In this document: piece by piece, positions 1-9,108 of the stretch
Numbering within the stretch: the stretch's first letter is position 1
How the letters are laid out: every line of letters begins with the position of its first letter
NCBI RefSeq assembly: GCF_035818615.1
Contig: NZ_JAYKZY010000002.1
Location: 3,412,501-3,476,500 of the forward strand
From: Sphingobium sp. CR2-8
Lineage (GTDB): Bacteria; Pseudomonadota; Alphaproteobacteria; Sphingomonadales; Sphingomonadaceae
Length of the DNA: 64,000 nucleotides
Direction: 5' to 3'
Made by a program: the position numbers and the translations under genes
Notes under the pieces: model-generated
The model's input: the letters and a program-made list of their open reading frames with translations, nothing else
Told to the model about the DNA's origin: nothing
Databases searched by the model: none

Positions 1-3000
1 TGTCGACAAACTGGTCGTCGCCTGCGCCCAGCAGGACCTCGCCGCCGATGGCGCCGCTGTTGACGACGCGATCATTGCCCGCGCCCAAGTCGACATGACC
101 CGCGATGGTGCCTGCATTGATCACCGTTTCGGCGGCGTCCCCGCCCGCGATCGTGGTCGCGCCCGCGCTGGACAGCGTCTGGCCCGCCGCGACCGTGACG
201 GTGCCGCCCGACAGGCCGATCGTGTCGAAACGGAAGGTGCCGGAATAGGCGACGCTGCCATTGCCGATCTGGCTGAAGCGTTCGAAATTGACGAACTGGT
301 CGCCATCCACCGCCCCGCCCCGCGTCGCGTCGACGATCAGCCTATCAGTGCCTTCGCCGCCGTCGACCGTGCCGATCAGTAAGGCGTCGGCCGCCTGAAG
401 GAAGATGTCGTCCCCCGCGCCGAGCCGCACATGACCTTCGATCCGACCGTAATTTTCGATGCGATCATTGCCCCGGCCTAGGTCGATGGACCCGATGATC
501 GTGCCGGTATTGACGATCCGGTCATCGGCGGTGCCGATTGTCTGGATCGCGCCTGCCACGGTGGTCAAACCGATCGAGCGGGCCAGCAGGTCATTGGCCG
601 CCAGCAGCGTGTCGCCGCCGCCCCGGATCGTTCCGCTGTTGGTCAGGTCAAGGCCCGTTCCAGACACCAGCAACGCGACCGATTTCGCCCTGCTCGTCTC
701 GATCGTACCGGCATTGGCAATCGTCCCGGTCACGCCATTGGCGGTCTGAATGCTGAGCGCCGTGGTCAGGTCGGTCACGGGTGCCGTGGTATAAACATAG
801 CCCGGAAAGCTATAATACCTGTAGGTTCCTGTGACGCCGTCGCCGCTCGCACGGATGGTGCCGCGATTGTCGACGACATAGGTCGACGCTGCACTGCCGA
901 GCACCTGGAGCGAAACGCCGACGCCCGCATTGCCGGACGCGGTGATCGTGCCGCTGTTGGCAAGGGCGACCGCCGCCGCGCCATTCGTAATAGCCGGATA
1001 ATAGGCGCTGCCGCTGCTGACGACCAGGGCCGTACCGTTCGCGTTGCTGATTGTGCCGCGATTGTCGATGGCCAGCCTGGCCGGTTCCGCCTGCTGCGCG
1101 AAGGCTGCACTGATCAGCGTCCCGCCGTCGATCGTCCCGCTGTTGACCGCGGAAGCGCCGGACAGGTCCTGGCCGCCCAGGCTGACGGCGCTGACGACAC
1201 CGGAGGATGCGATCGTTCCGCTATTGTCGAATAGCAATGCGCCTGACGAGAGCCATTGCGATACGGCGCTGGTCGCCAGCGTCCTGCTGCCGACTGTTCC
1301 GCTGTTCATGAACGACCGGATGTCGCCATTCACCCCGCGCAGGATCGTTCCTCGGTTGTTCAGCGCCGCCAATGGCATGCCGCTTCCCACGCCGGGAGCG
1401 AAGATGGGCAGGTAGGTCAGCACCGCGCCATCTATCGTCGCATCATTAACGATGGTGCCGTCTCCCTGAAGATAAAGGTCGTTGGCGATGCGGTTTGCCG
1501 CCGTCAGGGTGACGCTGGTGTCGGCGCCCAGCGCCTCGACATAGTCTGCCTCGAAATTGATGCCCGGCCGGTTGCCCAGCGCGATCGTGCCACTGGCCTT
1601 GCGCGAATAGCCGAAAACGTCGAAGCCCGCGCCGCCGTCGATCGTCCCGGTCACACCATGGCTGTCGCCGGTCTGAATGAACAGGTCGGACCCCTGGCCG
1701 AAGGTCAGGTTGCCGGTCAGAGTGCCGCCATCGGCAATATAAACGCTTGGGCTATAGCTGTAGGGGGCTGTCGTGATGTTGCCGACAATGGCGCCACGAT
1801 TGACGACCGTGCCCCCGCTGGACAGGTCAATCGCAGTCGCACCGCGGATCGTGCCTGTGGCTTCGTTTGTCAGTCGGCTGCCATAACTCAGCATAACTGC
1901 TGTCGCCCTGCGGCTTTCGATCGTGCCGCTGTTGGTCAGGCTGGTTCTAGGATTATAGCCCGACTGGGCCGCAACACCGTCCACCCGTATCGTGCCGCTG
2001 TTGGTCAACGTCGTAAAGCCGGTTACCCCGGTGGCGTTCGCCCCCGCACTGTCGGTGATGGTGCCGCCGTTGACGACGGTACGCACATTGCTGATGGCGG
2101 TGGCGTTGCCGGTCAGGCTAATCGCGCCTGTATTGGTGACGCTCGTTCCGCCGCTGATGGCCATGGCGGGATAAAAGCGTCCTGCCGCGCTTGTGACGCT
2201 GATCGTCCCGTTATTGCTGATGTCGGCCGATCCCCCGGAAATGGCGGCAAGTATCGAAAAAGCATTATTCGGGCTGTTCGCGGTCAGCGTCAGCGTGCCG
2301 TCATTGACGATCGTCAGCGCCCGAGCCAGTCCGTTGCTTACACCGGTCAACTGGTCAGTTGTAGGGATCGTCGCGTCAATCAGATTGCGATCGGCGATCG
2401 ATACGCTTCCGTTCAGCGTCACTGTCCCGTTCCCGGCCAAGCCGATGGTCGCGACAATCGGGGCAGCCGTGGAGAGCGTCAGTTTTGCGTCGTTCCACAA
2501 TTCATAAGCCAGGGCTTCGAATCCGTTTATCAACGCCAACGCCGCACCAGCGTCACCTTTGACCCGGTATCGCAGTAAATCCCAGCCAGCACCCGCATCC
2601 ACACCGCCAGCGGCACCTGCCAACGGCCGCGAAGCCGCACTGTCTAGGTCCACGACCAACTGGTCGTCGCCGCCGCCCAACCGGATCGCGCCAGTGACGC
2701 TGCCGCCATTGTCGATGAAAATGTCGTTGTTCGAATCCAGGCTGTAGGGCGACGCCAGATTGACTGTGCCTGTGATTTGCCCAGAATTGGCGATGGTGGC
2801 ACGGCTGCCGCCGCTCAGGATACCGCCCGTTATCCGGCCCATTGCGCCGTTTAGCAACGTGCCGCCGTCGATGGACACGCCAGTGGTGCCGCCGGAAATC
2901 GCGCCGCTGTTGGTCAGGCGCCCGCTCCACAGCATGACACCGCTATTGCCGCTGGTGATTGTGCCACTGTTGGTGAAGGAACCACTTGTCAGGGTGAGGC

Positions 3001-4603
3001 CGGAGGTCGCGCCTGCGATGGTGCCGCTGTTGGTCGAAACATCCGATGCATATATGGATACCCCGTTCGCACCGGTCGAGCGGATCGTACCGCTATTGGT
3101 CAGGACGCCATAGCCGATCATGGCTGCCGTGCCGCTGGCGGTAATGGTGCCGCTATTGGTAAGTCTGCGGTCGACCGAGGCGCCAGCGCCGCCATTTGCA
3201 GTGATCGTACCGCTGTTCGTGATCGTCTGGGCGCGCACCGCATAAAGGCTGCTCGACGACATCGTAGAAACGATGGAACCTCTATTTTCGAATTGCGGGT
3301 TGCCGACGAGCGATGCGATCGTGATGGCCGGACCGTTGGTGGCCAGGGCCGCTTGGTTCACCACTGTCCCTGTGCCGCCGATCTGAATGGCGGTGCCGGA
3401 TGTGAAACCGGCTTCCAGCGTCACGGTCGCGTTATTTGCTAGATCGAAGCCAAGCCGTTCGAAATTGACCGGCAATGCGACTGTGCGGAAGGTTGCATCG
3501 GCATCCACCCCCAATTCTATCGTATCGGTGCCGCCGCCGCCGTCTATTAGGCCGGTAATGGAGCTGATCCGTCCCGACGCGGCATGATAACGTGCACGCA
3601 GCGTGTCGTCGCCTGCGCCCAGGGCCAGATTGCCGTTGATCGTGCCGCTGCGCGTGTCGATCATGCTCCCCTGCCCACCAGCGGCAGTCGAGATGACTGA
3701 TCCGCTGATCGTGCCGCTATTGGTCAGCGATAGACCACCGGTGGTGCGAATTGCGGTCGTCCCTCCGCCGATCACGCTATTTGCGGCATTGCTCACCACC
3801 AAATAGCCGGGGGCGCTCACCGTCGGTGCTTGGCCGTTTGAGACAATACGCCCTGTATTGGCGATATAGAGCCCCTGATAGGTGGAGGCGACAGCGCTGC
3901 TGCTCCCGCCGTCGATAGTGCCGGCATTGGTGAGATAGGATAGATTGCCGGTGATGCCACCGATCCCGCCGGTCGCGCGGTTGTTGATCGAAAATGTACC
4001 GAAATTGCCCTGATCCGCAACAATCGCGGGACCAGCGGTTCCGGTGATCGTCCCGGCATTGTCGATCGTCGCCGATATGAAGCCTCTGTCGTTGTTTGGA
4101 TCACGGCGGAGCACTATGCCTTGCGCACCGGTGATCGTCCCGCCCGCCATGACGGATATGCTGGCGTTGGCCGAGGGATAGACGGTGACAGTGCTGCCAG
4201 GGAAGCAATAGTCCGGCGAAGCCCCTGCATAGGGATCGTTACCACAAATCCTGGTCGTTACCGGGCCTGTGGTAACAAATAATCCGGGCTTGCCCACGCC
4301 GCCATCGACGAGACCTCTGATCTCGAAATTGGCGCTGGTCGATCGCGACAGGATCGCCGCCGCTGCATTGCCGGGGCGGACCGTTGCGCCCTGCGCAACG
4401 ACGATACGGCTATTGGCGGCGTCTACGATCAGCCCGTCGCTATCGGTGTCCGTGCAATTGTTGGTCGCATTGGCGACGGTAGGATCAGGGGTGCATGCAG
4501 CAAAAGCGGGGTCCGCCACCAACAGCGCGCTCAGCATGGCACTCGTCTGCAATGCAAGCACACGTACATGCCGTCCACGCGGCACAGTTCCCCTGATAAT
4601 CAT
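1..4603 (-). CDS. giant repeat-rich surface adhesin / autotransporter-like protein, 5' part only
   Basis: The minus strand is open without a stop from the ATG at 4603 to the left edge, giving at least 1534 residues; the C-terminus lies outside the window. The N-terminus has basic residues, a hydrophobic stretch and a likely signal peptidase site after ADPAFA. The body is built from irregular repeats of about 20-40 residues centred on NSGTI/NAGTI and GDD..L....GG.G.DT motifs, which fold as a beta-helix in large autotransporter and haemagglutinin-like passenger domains. This is why the plus strand shows many near-copies of 'gtgccgctgttggtca'. It is likely exported and surface-bound. No beta-barrel domain can be seen, so type V secretion versus another route is open. 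Confidence 0.85.
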   Translation of the reverse strand, partial: MIIRGTVPRGRHVRVLALQTSAMLSALLVADPAFAACTPDPTVANATNNCTDTDSDGLIVDAANSRIVVAQGATVRPGNAAAAILSRSTSANFEIRGLVDGGVGKPGLFVTTGPVTTRICGNDPYAGASPDYCFPGSTVTVYPSANASISVMAGGTITGAQGIVLRRDPNNDRGFISATIDNAGTITGTAGPAIVADQGNFGTFSINNRATGGIGGITGNLSYLTNAGTIDGGSSSAVASTYQGLYIANTGRIVSNGQAPTVSAPGYLVVSNAANSVIGGGTTAIRTTGGLSLTNSGTISGSVISTAAGGQGSMIDTRSGTINGNLALGAGDDTLRARYHAASGRISSITGLIDGGGGTDTIELGVDADATFRTVALPVNFERLGFDLANNATVTLEAGFTSGTAIQIGGTGTVVNQAALATNGPAITIASLVGNPQFENRGSIVSTMSSSSLYAVRAQTITNSGTITANGGAGASVDRRLTNSGTITASGTAAMIGYGVLTNSGTIRSTGANGVSIYASDVSTNSGTIAGATSGLTLTSGSFTNSGTITSGNSGVMLWSGRLTNSGAISGGTTGVSIDGGTLLNGAMGRITGGILSGGSRATIANSGQITGTVNLASPYSLDSNNDIFIDNGGSVTGAIRLGGGDDQLVVDLDSAASRPLAGAAGGVDAGAGWDLLRYRVKGDAGAALALINGFEALAYELWNDAKLTLSTAAPIVATIGLAGNGTVTLNGSVSIADRNLIDATIPTTDQLTGVSNGLARALTIVNDGTLTLTANSPNNAFSILAAISGGSADISNNGTISVTSAAGRFYPAMAISGGTSVTNTGAISLTGNATAISNVRTVVNGGTITDSAGANATGVTGFTTLTNSGTIRVDGVAAQSGYNPRTSLTNSGTIESRRATAVMLSYGSRLTNEATGTIRGATAIDLSSGGTVVNRGAIVGNITTAPYSYSPSVYIADGGTLTGNLTFGQGSDLFIQTGDSHGVTGTIDGGAGFDVFGYSRKASGTIALGNRPGINFEADYVEALGADTSVTLTAANRIANDLYLQGDGTIVNDATIDGAVLTYLPIFAPGVGSGMPLAALNNRGTILRGVNGDIRSFMNSGTVGSRTLATSAVSQWLSSGALLFDNSGTIASSGVVSAVSLGGQDLSGASAVNSGTIDGGTLISAAFAQQAEPARLAIDNRGTISNANGTALVVSSGSAYYPAITNGAAAVALANSGTITASGNAGVGVSLQVLGSAASTYVVDNRGTIRASGDGVTGTYRYYSFPGYVYTTAPVTDLTTALSIQTANGVTGTIANAGTIETSRAKSVALLVSGTGLDLTNSGTIRGGGDTLLAANDLLARSIGLTTVAGAIQTIGTADDRIVNTGTIIGSIDLGRGNDRIENYGRIEGHVRLGAGDDIFLQAADALLIGTVDGGEGTDRLIVDATRGGAVDGDQFVNFERFSQIGNGSVAYSGTFRFDTIGLSGGTVTVAAGQTLSSAGATTIAGGDAAETVINAGTIAGHVDLGAGNDRVVNSGAIGGEVLLGAGDDQFVD

Positions 4604-4711
4604 GACACCCCCACATTAATATCGGTTATGCTATGGGCGTCTAAAATAATTGTCTATATACAAATACTGTAAATATTTGTTCTTGATCGATAATTCATGA
4701 CCTTGGGCTAT

Positions 4712-5191
4712 TCACCCATAAAGCCGCTCGTCCCACCAAACCGGCTCCGGCAATTCGTGGGTTATCCCCGCAGCATCCGGGTGGAGCGGGTTGATCAGGA
4801 TATTCCGCTCCACCCGTGCCACCATCGACGGCACCAATAATATCGCGCTGCGCCGTTCCTCATACCATGCCTGCCCGAACGCCTTGCACAGCCCCTCATC
4901 CTTCCCGTCCCAACCCGGATGGGCAGCGGTCTGGAAGATTTCTTAGCTGGTACCATTGGGAATGGTAATGCGAATATGATGCTGGTTGGGCGGCAATACG
5001 CTGCTGGCATGAACCAGCTTTTCCAGCATCGCCGTAGAATAATGTTCCGACGTATAGATGATCGGACTGGCCAGCATGTTCCACCGCCCCGGATACAGCC
5101 GCGCGTCCTTGCTGTCATAAATAGGATGGATGCCATCGGGATCGCTTATGCGATAGGCCGTCAATATCCGGTCGGTCCGTCCGCCCGTCAC
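4712..5191 (-). pseudogene. RES-domain toxin broken by an in-frame TAA
   Basis: The frame starts with GTG at 5191, overlapping the stop of the upstream antitoxin gene (GTGA). It shows the RES-family pattern: an early YRI, then PGRWN, IYTSE..STAMLEKLVH and LPPNQH..I.IPNGTS. A TAA stop follows at 4943-4945, and the same frame continues for 76 sense codons to a TGA at 4712-4714, with the expected family end (PGWD..., ...SM..RVERNILINPLHPD..., final W.DERLYG). RES toxins normally read tyrosine at the stop position, so one base change explains it. RES proteins degrade NAD+ in characterised systems. As given, only an 82-residue fragment would be made, probably inactive. Confidence 0.85.
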
Positions 5192-5628
5192 ACGCCCCCG
5201 CCATAGGCGGCGCGGCCGAGCAGGTTGATCACCAGATCCGCGCCCGGACTGGTCGCCAGCGCGACGTCCAGCGGCGCTTTCCCGTCCAGCATCGGATGCG
5301 GGCGGCCCAGAAATTCGCGGGCGCGCTCCGGTTCCCTGTAGATGTCGAGCGCGAAGCTGAACACCTTGGCCAGGCGCGCCAGACGATCGCTCTCCTCACT
5401 CGTCAGCCGCTTGGACGCTGACTTGCGCCGCCGTTCCAGCGTCACCTTAGCGATTAAGCGGAATTTGAACCGCGCATCGCCCGGCGCCACGCTGTCGGCC
5501 AGATGGTCGAGCGCCGCGACAGGCAGGCCACTTTCTATGGAGGCGGGCAAAGCCAAAAGCGACGCAGGCAGACCGGCTTTTACGCCCAGCAGCGCCTCCA
5601 CAGATTGAAATTGCGTCGCCACAATCAT
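5188..5628 (-). CDS. antitoxin of a RES/Xre-type toxin-antitoxin pair (DUF2384, MbcA/ParS-like)
   Basis: 146 residues. The C-terminal half has the DUF2384 pattern: a helix with SDRLARLAKVFSFALDIY, then a loop ending in FLGRPHPMLDGKAPLDVA and a terminal helix with VINLLGRAAYGG. This family neutralises RES-type toxins by inserting its C-terminus near the toxin active site and usually represses its own operon. It is translationally coupled to the downstream toxin pseudogene by a 4-base overlap. The antitoxin is intact while the toxin is broken, a common end state of a decaying toxin-antitoxin module. Confidence 0.85.
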   Translation of the reverse strand: MIVATQFQSVEALLGVKAGLPASLLALPASIESGLPVAALDHLADSVAPGDARFKFRLIAKVTLERRRKSASKRLTSEESDRLARLAKVFSFALDIYREPERAREFLGRPHPMLDGKAPLDVALATSPGADLVINLLGRAAYGGGV

Positions 5629-5775
5629 CCCGCCTCAGTTGAGTTAATATATGCTTCACATGAGGTTTATACAAGTTCTGTTAAGGCTTATATTTCTGCA
5701 CTCTTTGTTCTTTCATAGGGGGAAAAGGCTTGATGGCAGGATAGGGATGCTGGCGTCTTTTGTATAATATGCCAT

Positions 5776-6291
5776 TTAAATCCGCACCCGCTCCACCTCC
5801 GCTACACTGATATCGTCGCGCCGTTGGTCGTAAAGCTGCGTTGTCCGGGTCGAACTGTGATTGGCCATAGCGGCGGCGTTTTCCAGCATTCCGCCATTTT
5901 TTAGATAAGTAGTGATCCCGGTCGCGCGAAAACTGTGTTTACCGACCTATGTCTCGATGCCGGCGGTGCGAGCGCGGCGGCGGACCATGGCATGGGCTTC
6001 GGCCTGGCACAGCGCCCGGTGGCTCAGCGTCCGACGGCCCCGATCAACGATGCGGAACAACGGTCCCATGCCCTCGTCCAACCCACACTCTCCTATATAG
6101 GCGAGCAGATAGCCTTCCAGATTATGGTGACAGGGCATCTCATGCCGCTTGCCGCCTTTTTCATGCAGGCGCAGCCACAGCCGCCGCCCCTGCACGAACA
6201 CATCCTTCCGCCGCATGGCCAGCGCCGCGCCCACCCGGGCGAAGCTGTAGATCATCAGGCTGATCAGCGCCCGGTCACGCAGCCCCCGCTG
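5776..6291 (-). pseudogene. C-terminal half of a tyrosine integrase, with an in-frame TAG
   Basis: The frame reads from about 6291 to a TAA at 5776-5778. It shows the catalytic domain of a phage-type tyrosine recombinase: GLRDRALI..MIYSFARVGAAL.M (first catalytic Arg), KGGKRHEMPCH (Lys region), then HSFRATGIT (second Arg) and a late box with MANHSSTRTTQLYD (His and catalytic Tyr). A TAG at 5947-5949 interrupts it just before HSFRAT, with frame and motifs preserved beyond. The upstream end abuts an IS3-family end. The N-terminus of probably the same gene lies at 7563-7662, so the gene was split by insertion sequences and lost its middle. Confidence 0.85.
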
Positions 6292-6600
6292 GTGTTGACC
6301 TGCCCCCCGACAGTCCCTCGATCATAACGAGAGTCCAGCGGTTAAATACGATGGCCCGGACGATGAGTGTGGCGGACATTGTTGTAATCATAGCGCCAGA
6401 TGGCCAGTTTTCGGCGGGCATCGGCCAGGCTGTCGAACAGTTCTTCGTTGAGAAGCTCATCGCGCAGTGAGCCGTTGAAGGACTCGATGAACCCGTTCTG
6501 CTGAGGCTTGCCCGGGTCGATGTAGTGCCATTCGACCTTATTCTTGCCCGCCCATTCCAGGATCGCCCGACTGGTAAATTCGGTGCCATAGCACATTGGG
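6292..6600 (-). mobile_element. IS3-family fragment (C-terminal end of OrfB transposase)
   Basis: The frame 6596 to 6342 carries the end of an IS3-type DDE integrase core: [10 protein letters not shown] (second D region lost its D), [18 protein letters not shown] (catalytic Glu), followed by [12 protein letters not shown]. The left boundary near 6292-6310 (TGTTGACCTGCCCCCCGAC) has the look of a terminal inverted repeat and touches the integrase remnant. The right part of the element is missing; sequence changes to an IS110-type end near 6600. It cannot transpose by itself. Confidence 0.8.
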
Positions 6601-7562
6601 AAGCGCCGTTTCGGAAGCCTCTAGGCCCTGATGAAGACAAGGTCGCGTAGCGGCCGCAGGCTTCATCAGGCAAAGCCATGGCCGACCAGCAGATGTCTAA
6701 AGTGAAGTTGTCGAGACAACACTTTGGAGGCCGACCGACCATGACCAAGCTCTGTTCTACACCCGCCGGCGCTGTGCTGGTAGCGATCGATATGTCCAAG
6801 AATCGGCAGGAGGTCCTCATCGAGCGACCTGAAGGCGGTCGGCGCCGACGTATGACCGTCATGGCGACCAAGGAAGACTATGACGGCTTTGCCGAACAGC
6901 TCGCTGCCATCGGTCGCCCCATCGTCGTCGGGTTCGAGGCGACCGGCAAGTATCACCGGACCCTCGCGCACCGCCTGCTAACCGCAGGGTTTGAGCGGCG
7001 CCTTATCTCATCGGTTGCCTTGGCACGAACACGCGAGGCGCTGTATAACGGCTGGGACAAGAACGATTGGAAGGACGCGCAGGTCATTCTGCACATGCTC
7101 CGCATCGGCGCGACGCAACGCTATGTCGATCCGCTCGCCGCCGGCATCAATGATCTTCAGGAGCTATCGAAGACCCACGATGTTGTCTCCAAGATCAAGT
7201 CCCAGACCTGGCATCGGATCCTGACCCATTACCTGCCGCTCTATTTTCCCGAGATCGCCCGCTTTGCGGGCAACAGCCGGTCGGAGATCAAGCGATTTCC
7301 GACCCCGGCCAGCATTACCGCGCTTGATCGGGAAGCCTTCTCCGCGGAGGCATGGCCACTGATCGGGCGTAAGGTCTCCAAAGCCCGGCTGATCAACGAT
7401 GTATACCAGACCGCTTGTAGTTCTGCGGCGTTGCCGGTGCCCGAGGACTCGGTCGCGATCACCATGTTTCGCATGGTCATCGCGCAAGGTCGCGGCCTCA
7501 TCCACCAGCGCGACGAAATCGAACGGCTCGCCCATGCCCGGCTCGCAGAGCATGTCGATTCT
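6601..7562 (+). mobile_element. IS110-family insertion sequence, 3'-truncated
   Basis: A non-coding left part (about 6601-6740) is followed by an IS110-type transposase frame. The boundaries are inferred: left where IS3 similarity stops, right where the transposase frame runs into the integrase N-terminus on the other strand (about 7563). The C-terminal Transposase_20 domain and the right end are missing, so the copy should be immobile. Confidence 0.75.
6627..6670. repeat. inverted repeat in the IS110 left-end non-coding region
   Basis: CCTGATGAAG at 6627-6636 is matched by its reverse complement at 6661-6670, with 24 bases between. It lies upstream of the transposase gene, where IS110-group elements carry the structured non-coding RNA that guides transposition. 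Only the hairpin is seen; the guide-RNA role is inference. Confidence 0.5.
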
Positions 7563-7622
7563 TGGCAGCGAAAAATTCCAGAAAGCGCATGTGCACATGC
7601 GCTGGCGCCTCCGCGACGATAG
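6741..7622 (+). pseudogene. IS110-family transposase lacking its C-terminal domain
   Basis: Start chosen at the ATG at 6741, after GGAGGCCGACCGACC. The DEDD RuvC-like domain is present: VAIDMSK (Asp), GFEATGKYHR (Glu) and KNDWKDAQVI (Asp). A helical linker follows to about residue 275 (ERLAHARLAEHVD). Beyond 7562 the codons are the antisense of an integrase N-terminus, and the frame ends at a chance stop at 7620-7622. The Transposase_20 domain with its catalytic serine, normally about 100 residues more, is absent. Confidence 0.85.
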
Positions 7623-7662
7623 GCCGCAGAGTAAGCGACTGCAGATTGATCGTTCGAAACAT
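7563..7662 (-). pseudogene. N-terminal fragment of the same tyrosine integrase
   Basis: From the ATG at 7662 the minus strand reads MFRTINLQSLTLRP, then PAHVHMRFLEFFAAK before entering IS110 sequence. RFLEFFAAN is typical of the SAM-like N-terminal domain of sphingomonad integrases. It has the same orientation as the C-terminal piece at 5776-6291. The two pieces bracket the IS3 and IS110 remnants and together lack the middle of the protein, so insertion was followed by deletion. Confidence 0.65.
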
Positions 7663-7867
7663 GCGAAACAGACCAAACGGTAGTAAATATATGATAATGT
7701 CCTTTATCGCATATCTTGCCGAAAGACGGAGAAATTGCGCTTGTGTCTCACCTTATGAACGGTTGTAAGTCGATCGCGTCCGACGCAGAGCGGATGAATT
7801 GCCATTATGGATGTCTCGTCAGGGACAGTGCAGCATCGCTTTGACGCCGTGCGAGGGACAAGTAAGA

Positions 7868-9034
7868 ATGAAGATCGCCGTTTTCGGACTTGGCTATGTC
7901 GGCCTGTCCAATGCCGTATTGCTGGCCCAGCATAATGAAGTGGTCGCGGTCGATATCACGGCGGCGCGGGTTGACATGCTCAACGCGCGCCAGTCGCCGA
8001 TTGTCGATACCGAACTGGAAGACTTCCTCGCCACGTGTCACCTGGACCTTACCGCCACGCTCGACCCGCTTCAGGCCCTCGCCAGCGCCGATTATGTGAT
8101 CGTCGCAACGCCAACCAATTATGATGTCGGCACCAACAAGTTTGACACCTCCTCGGTCGAAACCGTGATCCAGACCGCCAAGGCGGCCAATCCCCAAGCG
8201 ACGATCGTAATCAAGTCAACCATCCCGGTCGGCTTCGTGGAGGATGTCCGCCGCCGCCTCGGCACCGATCAGGTCATCTTCAGCCCGGAGTTCCTGCGCG
8301 AAGGTCAGGCGTTAAAGGATAACCTCCACCCCTCGCGCATCATCGTGGGCGAACGGTCGGACCGGGCGCGTATCTTTGCCGACCTGCTGTTGCAGGGCGC
8401 GGTGAAGAAAGACGTCGAAATCCTGTTTACCGACCCTAGCGAGGCGGAGGCGATCAAGCTGTTCGCAAACACCTATCTTGCGATGCGCGTTGCCTTCTTC
8501 AACGAACTGGACAGCTATGCCATCGCCCATGGCATGGATTCGCGGCAGATCATCACCGGCGTCGGCCTCGATCCGCGCATCGGATCGTATTATAATAATC
8601 CCAGCTTCGGCTATGGCGGCTATTGCCTACCCAAGGATACCAAACAGCTACTCGCCAACTATTCCGAAGTGCCGCAGAACCTGATCCGCGCGATCGTCGA
8701 CGCCAACCATACGCGCAAGGATTTCCTGGCCGACCAGATCATCGCCAAGGCTCCGAAAAAGGTCGGCGTCTTCCGTCTGGTGATGAAGGCGGGGTCCGAC
8801 AATTTCCGTCAGTCCTCGATCCAGGGCATCATGAAACGGATCAAGGCCAAGGGCATCGAAGTGGTGATCTACGAACCGGCGATGCAGGAAGAGGCGTTTT
8901 TCGGGTCGCGCGTGGTGCGCGACCTTGGCGCCTTCAAGCAGGAATGCGACATCATCATCGCCAACCGCATGACGCCGGATATCGGGGATGTGGCCGAAAA
9001 GGTCTTCACACGGGATCTTTTCGGATCCGATTGA
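7868..9034 (+). CDS. ugd: UDP-glucose 6-dehydrogenase
   Basis: 388 residues from the ATG at 7868 (an in-frame start further upstream lacks family similarity). It oxidises UDP-glucose to UDP-glucuronate with two NAD+, feeding capsule and exopolysaccharide synthesis in the cytosol. The N-terminal Rossmann fold has GLGYVG at residues 7-12. FSPEFLREG marks the substrate region. The catalytic cysteine lies in [10 protein letters not shown] at about residue 253. A shorter C-terminal UDP-binding domain follows. Length fits the short bacterial form. It stands alone just beyond the integrase start, beside a methyltransferase gene, so it could be core sequence at the island edge or cargo. Confidence 0.93.
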   Translation: MKIAVFGLGYVGLSNAVLLAQHNEVVAVDITAARVDMLNARQSPIVDTELEDFLATCHLDLTATLDPLQALASADYVIVATPTNYDVGTNKFDTSSVETVIQTAKAANPQATIVIKSTIPVGFVEDVRRRLGTDQVIFSPEFLREGQALKDNLHPSRIIVGERSDRARIFADLLLQGAVKKDVEILFTDPSEAEAIKLFANTYLAMRVAFFNELDSYAIAHGMDSRQIITGVGLDPRIGSYYNNPSFGYGGYCLPKDTKQLLANYSEVPQNLIRAIVDANHTRKDFLADQIIAKAPKKVGVFRLVMKAGSDNFRQSSIQGIMKRIKAKGIEVVIYEPAMQEEAFFGSRVVRDLGAFKQECDIIIANRMTPDIGDVAEKVFTRDLFGSD

Positions 9035-9108
9035 CAACGATCCTTGTTGCGACTGCGATGTCTTGCCATCATGATGAAATTACAAAGTAATATGGAACGG
9101 AGACTTTG

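Noticed and set aside
1256..2578. 440-codon plus-strand frame within the adhesin
   Set aside because: It mirrors the repeat adhesin, which is open over the full 4.6 kb and has a signal peptide.
1900..3250. CRISPR-like short repeats (gccgctgttggtca)
   Set aside because: Spacing and sequence vary and fit codons for NSGTI protein repeats; there are no uniform spacers or cas genes.
7585..7602. Perfect 18-base palindrome GCGCATGTGCACATGCGC near the IS110 end
   Set aside because: It lies inside the integrase N-terminal coding piece (PAHVHMRF on the minus strand), not at an insertion-sequence end, so it is a coding coincidence.
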